The notes beneath the pieces were generated by a model. It was given only the letters and a program-made list of their open reading frames with translations, did not search any database and was not told the origin of the DNA. The position numbers and the translations under genes were made by a program. DNA of 9,151 bases from CAZHJA01 sp964532865 (GTDB taxonomy: Bacteria > Patescibacteriota > Microgenomatia > UBA1406 > GWC2-37-13): contig CAZHJA010000038.1 of assembly GCA_964532865.1 (NCBI GenBank), forward strand, positions 1 through 9,151, given 5' to 3'. Positions 6,541 through 9,151 of the stretch are shown here, piece after piece (position 1 is the first letter of the stretch; the number at the start of each line of letters is the position of its first letter).

Positions 6541-6944
6541 GTTTTTTTACTTTGTTTGATTTTATATAAGCCTGCATATGTTAAAAGAACAATTAAGGGT
6601 ATAAAAATTGACAAAAATAAAATGACATTATTAGTTAATGTATCTTTATCTTTTTTATTGTTATCAAGAATAATGGGATCTTCTATTTGTTTTTCTATTG
6701 TCTCTTTATTCAAATCTTGATTATCAACTCTGTCTTTTGGTGCGGGTTCAGAATGGTCGCATATTCCATTTTCATCTGTATCCACATATAGTGGACAACT
6801 ACCAGGATATTCATCATTAACCATACCTTTGGGACAATTATCCCATGCATATATTTCACCAAACAATTCTTTATTACCTATTATTAATATTAATAAACTT
6901 ATAAAAACTAGATTTATCAGAAAAAGAAAAATTTTATGTTTCAT
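6537..6944 (-). CDS. Small two-TM protein with EF-hand-type calcium loop
   Basis: 135 residues. An N-terminal hydrophobic helix (about 5-22), an extracytoplasmic middle part and a second TM helix (about 106-127) with a basic end. The middle holds CPKGMVNDEYPGSC (37-50) followed by YVDTDENGICDHSE (53-66). Residues D55, D57, N59, D63 and E66 match positions 1, 3, 5, 9 and 12 of an EF-hand/thrombospondin-3-type loop, so calcium binding is likely. Cys37, Cys50 and Cys62 could form a disulfide or bind metal. I recall the CPxGxVNDxYPGxC...DxDGxGxCDxSxP signature from membrane redox proteins such as 4Fe-4S or cytochrome b-like ones, which fits its partner here (recall, not searched). A 4-nt overlap with the flavocytochrome gene and a strong ribosome site make it the first gene of a two-gene redox operon, perhaps a subunit or sensor of it. 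Confidence 0.78.
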   Translation of the reverse strand: MKHKIFLFLINLVFISLLILIIGNKELFGEIYAWDNCPKGMVNDEYPGSCPLYVDTDENGICDHSEPAPKDRVDNQDLNKETIEKQIEDPIILDNNKKDKDTLTNNVILFLSIFIPLIVLLTYAGLYKIKQSKKT

Positions 6945-6950
6945 ATATAT

Positions 6951-6957
6951 TCCTCCT
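6951..6957 (-). promoter_or_regulatory. Strong Shine-Dalgarno of the leftward redox operon
   Basis: AGGAGGA on the minus strand, 6 nt before the ATG at 6944. This is one of only two clear ribosome binding sites in the window. The other is its mirror partner at 7032-7042. Confidence 0.8.
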
Positions 6958-7031
6958 ACTAATTAATACAAGTCTGGATGTTAGTTTCTTTCATTGAAAG
7001 AAAAACAAGGACCTATTTGTATTAATAGTAG
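6956..7031. promoter_or_regulatory. Two-fold symmetric divergent promoter/operator
   Basis: TTTCTTTCA (6985-6993), T (6994) and TGAAAGAAA (6995-7003) form a perfect 19-nt palindrome. Read outward on each strand, TGAAAGAAA is followed by exactly 13 nt and then TTGTATTAAT (7017-7026 on plus, 6971-6962 on minus). The spacer sequences differ, so selection rather than a recent inverted duplication is suggested. Downstream, both sides continue with (T)AGTAG and a Shine-Dalgarno. One reading is a pair of ECF-type promoters, TGAAAG - 17 nt - TGTA, comparable in form to the TGAAAC/CGTA elements of Bacillus sigma-W. Another is housekeeping -10 boxes (TATTAA) flanking a repressor's palindrome. Either way the two operons should be switched together. 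Confidence 0.7.
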
Positions 7032-7042
7032 AAAGGAGGTGA
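7032..7042 (+). promoter_or_regulatory. Strong Shine-Dalgarno of the rightward operon
   Basis: AAAGGAGGTGA is a near-perfect complement of the 16S rRNA 3' end, with 9 nt between GGAGG and the ATG at 7049. It fixes the start of the small exported protein and predicts high translation. Confidence 0.85.
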
Positions 7043-7048
7043 ACAAAT

Positions 7049-7426
7049 ATGAAAAAAACAATATTAGCATTAGGAGTTACAGCTTTAATTTTAGGAGGTT
7101 TATTTATGCTTCCTGAATTAGCAGATGCTTATCGAGGCGACCCAAGTGTTAAAGGTCCTGATTGTAGCGAAGAACGCCATCAAGAAATGGAACAGGCTTT
7201 TGAAAATAATGATTATCAAGCCTGGAAAAACTTAATGCAGGGAAAAGGTAGAGTAATGCAGGTAATTAATGAAGGCAACTTTGCTAAATTTGCACAAGCC
7301 CATGAACTTGCAGAACAAGGTAAAATGGATGAAGCTAAGCAAATAAGAGAGGAGTTGGGATTAGGCTTGAAAAATGGCTCAGGAAAAAATGGAGGCCAAG
7401 GTCTAAGAGGAAAAAATAAACAGTAA
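7049..7426 (+). CDS. Small exported protein of unknown function (YRGDP... type)
   Basis: 125 residues. A classical signal peptide, MKKTILALGVTALILGGLFM... with likely cleavage after ALADA-like PELADA (A27), gives a mature protein starting YRGDPSVKGPDC. Residues 43-104 are helical and charged (EERHQEMEQAFENNDYQAWKNL, then NFAKFAQAHELAEQGKMDEAKQIREELG). A Gly/Lys/Asn-rich low-complexity tail ends it. The mature form has a single Cys39. I believe similar short exported proteins are common in CPR genomes, but I know of no assigned function. The size and helix-rich periplasmic style recall Spy/CpxP or CnrX-like stress proteins, but the LTxxQ motif of Spy is absent. As first gene of the sigma-factor operon, it may be the envelope-side sensor or the main product (inference). 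Confidence 0.8.
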   Translation: MKKTILALGVTALILGGLFMLPELADAYRGDPSVKGPDCSEERHQEMEQAFENNDYQAWKNLMQGKGRVMQVINEGNFAKFAQAHELAEQGKMDEAKQIREELGLGLKNGSGKNGGQGLRGKNKQ

Positions 7427-7438
7427 GCGTAAAGTCTT

Positions 7439-7461
7439 GCCCCCATAGTTAACGTGGGGGC
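7439..7461 (+). terminator. GC-rich hairpin between the exported protein and the sigma factor
   Basis: GCCCCCA (7439-7445) and TGGGGGC (7455-7461) form a perfect 7-bp stem with a 9-nt loop, 13 nt after the stop codon. It is by far the most GC-rich structure in the window. No proper T-tract follows (TTAGGCATT), so it may be a leaky terminator or an RNA-stabilising/attenuating hairpin that lets the abundant first gene product exceed the sigma factor. The role is inferred; the stem is seen. Confidence 0.55.
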
Positions 7462-7509
7462 TTAGGCATTGAGATAAATGACTGGCAAATAAAACATCAT
7501 GTACAAATG

Positions 7510-7515
7510 TATAAT
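7510..7515 (+). promoter_or_regulatory. -10 box of the sigma factor gene
   Basis: TATAAT directly preceded by TG, 9 nt before ATG 7525. This spacing supports ATG 7525 over ATG 7507, which would lie upstream of the box. No acceptable -35 was found. It would give the sigma factor basal, near-leaderless expression separate from the symmetric promoter. Confidence 0.5.
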
Positions 7516-7524
7516 TATAAAACT

Positions 7525-8076
7525 ATGGTTGATATTTCTAAACTTTCTGACGAGGAAATTGTTACAATTACCAGAACTAAAAACAAAGAGGTTTATGCTG
7601 AGATTATAAAGCGCTATCAAAAAAAACTTATGAGGTATGCAAAATATTTAATTAATGATGAAAGTAGAGCTTCAAATGTAGTTCAGGATGCGTTTATCAA
7701 AGCATATATTAACCTTAATAGTTTTAATGTTAAACAAAAGTTTTCAAGCTGGATTTATCGAATTGTTCATAATGAAGCTATTAATTTAATAAATAAATAC
7801 AAAAAAGAAAAACCACTTTTTGAAAATATTAATTTTGATAGTGGCATGGATATTGAAAAAGAATATGCTCAAAATGAAATTATAAAAATAACAAGAAGTT
7901 GTCTTGATGAAATGTCTTTATTGTATAAAGAGCCATTAAGTCTATATTATTTAGAGGAGAAGTCATATGGTGAAATTAGCGACATTTTACGAATTCCAAT
8001 AGGAACGGTAGGGACTAGAATTAATAGAGCTAAATTAATAATGAAAAAAATATGTCAAAGAAAAAAAGTAAACTAA
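7525..8076 (+). CDS. ECF-type RNA polymerase sigma factor
   Basis: 183 residues from ATG 7525 (189 from ATG 7507). Sigma-70 region 2 at about 24-92: YAEIIKRYQKKLMRYAKYL, DAFIKAYINLNSF and KFSSWIYRIVHNEAINLINK, which carry the -10 and core-binding surfaces. A linker with acidic residues follows, then region 4 at about 126-176 with a helix-turn-helix, SYGEISDILRIPIGTVGTRI, for the -35. Regions 1.1 and 3 are absent, which defines the extracytoplasmic-function group. It directs RNA polymerase to a small regulon, usually after release from an anti-sigma factor. The downstream gene overlaps it by 25 nt. A plausible target is the symmetric promoter at 6956-7031 (inference). MVDISKLSDEEIV at the N-terminus fits the usual ECF start and supports ATG 7525. 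Confidence 0.92.
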   Translation: MVDISKLSDEEIVTITRTKNKEVYAEIIKRYQKKLMRYAKYLINDESRASNVVQDAFIKAYINLNSFNVKQKFSSWIYRIVHNEAINLINKYKKEKPLFENINFDSGMDIEKEYAQNEIIKITRSCLDEMSLLYKEPLSLYYLEEKSYGEISDILRIPIGTVGTRINRAKLIMKKICQRKKVN

Positions 8077-8540
8077 AACTAGAAGAAAAAATCATGTCTC
8101 AGGTAAAAACTGGGAAGATTACAATGAAGCCTAAATGGTATTTTGTAGCAGGCTCTCTATTGCTTTTTAGTAGTTTTGTGGCATTAAGTATTGGGGTTAT
8201 ATTTTTAATTAACTTAACAGCTTTTGCCTTAAGAAGACATGGTCCAATGGCTTATTGGAGGCTACAGGTAATGATTGAAAATTTTCCATGGTGGATGCCT
8301 ATTTTGGCATTTATCGGAATAATATTGGGAATACAACTTTTGAAAAAATATGATTTTTCCTATAAAAAAAATCTTACACTAATAATAATATCTTTTATTT
8401 TGGCTGTTTTGTTTGCGGGTTTTCTTATTGACAGACTAGGGCTAAATGATTATTGGGGAAGAAAAGAACCAATGAGAAGATTTTATAAAGGACTTGAACC
8501 AAAAAACGATTTTAGAAAGCCCGGTAGAAGATATAAGTAG
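8052..8540 (+). CDS. Three-TM membrane protein, candidate anti-sigma factor
   Basis: 162 residues. A basic cytosolic head (KSKLKLEEKIMSQVKTGKITMKPKW, 5-29) precedes TM helices at about 30-56, 80-97 and 107-126, and an Arg/Lys-rich tail follows (127-162, ending RKPGRRYK). No zinc-binding HxxxCxxC anti-sigma motif and no named domain are visible. The case for an anti-sigma role is context: it follows the ECF gene, overlaps it by 25 nt, and pairs a short cytosolic segment with membrane helices. The start is uncertain. ATG 8052 keeps the EEKI..V.TGKI.MKPKWYF stretch whole, while ATG 8094 would give 148 residues and a 17-nt gap after the sigma stop. No Shine-Dalgarno precedes 8052, so translational coupling is expected. 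Confidence 0.75.
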   Translation: MSKKKSKLKLEEKIMSQVKTGKITMKPKWYFVAGSLLLFSSFVALSIGVIFLINLTAFALRRHGPMAYWRLQVMIENFPWWMPILAFIGIILGIQLLKKYDFSYKKNLTLIIISFILAVLFAGFLIDRLGLNDYWGRKEPMRRFYKGLEPKNDFRKPGRRYK

Positions 8541-8556
8541 ACAGTTTAAGGGTTAG

Positions 8557-8562
8557 TATTAT
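8557..8562 (+). promoter_or_regulatory. -10 box of the GIY-YIG gene
   Basis: TATTAT with 6 nt to ATG 8569; an overlapping TAGTAT (8554-8559) has 9 nt. Either predicts a leaderless message. No -35 is recognised, and the 28-nt gap after the membrane protein also allows read-through from the operon. Confidence 0.4.
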
Positions 8563-8568
8563 AACAAT

Positions 8569-8844
8569 ATGCCTTATTATGTTTATATAGTTCAGTGCAT
8601 AGACAATACCTATTATTGTGGCTATACAAAAGATTTAAAGCAAAGAATAAAACACCATAATAACTCTAGTAAAGGAGCAAAATATACAAACAGCAAAAGA
8701 CCTGTAATACTAAAGTATTTTGAAAAGCATTTAACATTAAGCAAGGCTTTGAAACGTGAATATAAACTAAAAAAACTAACACATTTAGAAAAAGAAAATT
8801 TAGTAAAAGAATTTAAGAGTTATTTAGTTAATAAAAATAGGTAA
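8569..8844 (+). CDS. GIY-YIG nuclease superfamily protein (UPF0213/YhbQ-like)
   Basis: 91 residues, the usual size for the stand-alone UPF0213 group. The two signature strands are YVYIVQC (4-10) and YYCGYT (15-20). Arg26 in LKQRIKHHN is the conserved basic residue, GAKYT (36-40) follows, and Glu64 in LKREYKLKK is the expected metal-binding acid. The rest is a basic helical end. The fold is that of UvrC and homing-endonuclease N-termini. Cellular substrates of the stand-alone members are not established, with DNA repair or recombination the usual guess. The catalytic residues look intact. The leaderless -10 supports the ATG. Confidence 0.9.
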   Translation: MPYYVYIVQCIDNTYYCGYTKDLKQRIKHHNNSSKGAKYTNSKRPVILKYFEKHLTLSKALKREYKLKKLTHLEKENLVKEFKSYLVNKNR

Positions 8845-8846
8845 AA

Positions 8847-8852
8847 TATAAT
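8847..8852 (+). promoter_or_regulatory. -10-like box before the VIT-like gene
   Basis: TATAAT lies only 3 nt before ATG 8856. An overlapping TAAAAT (8842-8847) has a more usual 8 nt. The 11-nt distance from the GIY-YIG stop also allows co-transcription. Confidence 0.35.
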
Positions 8853-8855
8853 CAA

Positions 8856-9151
8856 ATGAAGCAATCATTAAAAACAGGCTTAAGTTTTGGTTTAACTTCT
8901 GGGATAGTTACAACTCTTGGGTTGATGGTTGGTCTTTATTCAGGGACACATTCAAAATTAGCTGTTATGGGTGGTATTTTAAGTATTGCTATTGCTGACG
9001 CTTTTTCTGATGCTTTGGGTATTCATATTTCTCAAGAGTCTCAAAATAAATATTCAGTTAAAGAGATATGGGAGGCAACCTTCTCCACGCTTTTTTCCAA
9101 ATTAGTCTTTGCTTTAACTTTTATTGTTCCTGTTTTAGTTTTTGAACTTTC
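8856..9151 (+). CDS. VIT1/CCC1-like membrane transporter, N-terminal part (cut by window edge)
   Basis: An open frame of 98 codons with no stop before the window ends, starting MKQSLKTGLSFGLTSGIV. Three hydrophobic segments are seen: GLTSGIVTTLGLMVGLYSG (about 12-30), LAVMGGILSIAIADAFSDALG (35-55) and LFSKLVFALTFIVPVLVFEL (about 79-98), with an acidic/polar loop HISQESQNKYSVKEIWEATF between the last two. The opening glycine-rich helix and the second helix ending in an acidic turn with IS.ES resemble the VIT1/CCC1 group, which moves iron or manganese out of the cytosol. Resemblance is moderate: the exact family motifs are altered, so an unassigned membrane protein remains possible. If correct, a metal transporter next to a ferric-reductase-like operon is a suggestive neighbour. 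Confidence 0.65.
   Translation, partial: MKQSLKTGLSFGLTSGIVTTLGLMVGLYSGTHSKLAVMGGILSIAIADAFSDALGIHISQESQNKYSVKEIWEATFSTLFSKLVFALTFIVPVLVFEL

Noticed and set aside
7216..7446. Antisense frame opposite the exported protein
   Set aside because: The Pro/Phe/Cys-rich product is what the reverse of the Gly/Lys-rich tail gives; no start signals.
8094..8540. ATG 8094 as the start of the three-TM protein
   Set aside because: Not excluded, but it would cut the basic EEKI...KPKW head; a weak AGAAGA before it is the only support.

Overview
The window reads as a chromosomal piece of an AT-rich bacterium with very compact genes. The likely source is a Candidate Phyla Radiation (Patescibacteria) genome, plausibly of the Microgenomates type. 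This is an inference from gene content and style, not from a marker phylogeny. The supporting signs are short TM-anchored proteins of unknown function, a Lys-rich zinc-ribbon protein with CxxC pairs, a VanW + L,D-transpeptidase pair, and start codons lying 6-9 nt behind a -10 box with no Shine-Dalgarno sequence. TGA ends one gene (6537-6539), so the standard bacterial code fits, and the Gly-recoded TGA of some CPR lineages is not indicated.

Left part (1-3269), envelope block. A 74-aa unknown protein lies on the minus strand at the window edge. Then, on the plus strand, come a VanW-like protein (472-1113), a YkuD L,D-transpeptidase (1154-1831), a membrane-anchored protein of unknown function (1843-2478), and after a 233-nt gap another anchored protein with a Pro/Thr stalk (2712-3269). 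The first two have good promoters with 17-nt spacers. A diverged 32-nt sequence occurs before the first gene (334-365) and again after the third (2536-2567), so it brackets the trio.

Middle part (3270-5232), housekeeping. This holds the universal ATPase YchF/OLA1 (3512-4588) and, convergent to it, a zinc-ribbon protein (4672-5127) with its own promoter.

Right part (5233-8540), the most interesting region. It is a divergent redox/sigma-factor module. Leftward run a small membrane protein with an EF-hand-type calcium loop (6537-6944) and, coupled by a 4-nt overlap, a heme-b flavocytochrome of the ferric reductase/NADPH oxidase type (5233-6540). Rightward run a small exported protein (7049-7426), an ECF sigma factor (7525-8076) and an overlapping three-TM protein that could be its anti-sigma factor (8052-8540). 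The 104-nt divergent region is almost perfectly two-fold symmetric. A 19-nt palindrome centred on 6994 supplies an identical -35-like TGAAAGAAA to each strand, and an identical TTGTATTAAT starts exactly 23 nt from the centre on both strands. Both first genes carry strong Shine-Dalgarno sites, unlike every other gene here. I infer a bidirectional promoter/operator, perhaps read by the ECF sigma factor itself, that co-expresses an envelope electron-transfer system with its regulator.

Right edge (8569-9151). A GIY-YIG nuclease-like protein is followed by the start of a membrane protein resembling the VIT1/CCC1 metal transporters, which runs off the window. No tRNA, rRNA, CRISPR array, IS element or convincing GC-rich intrinsic terminator was seen.
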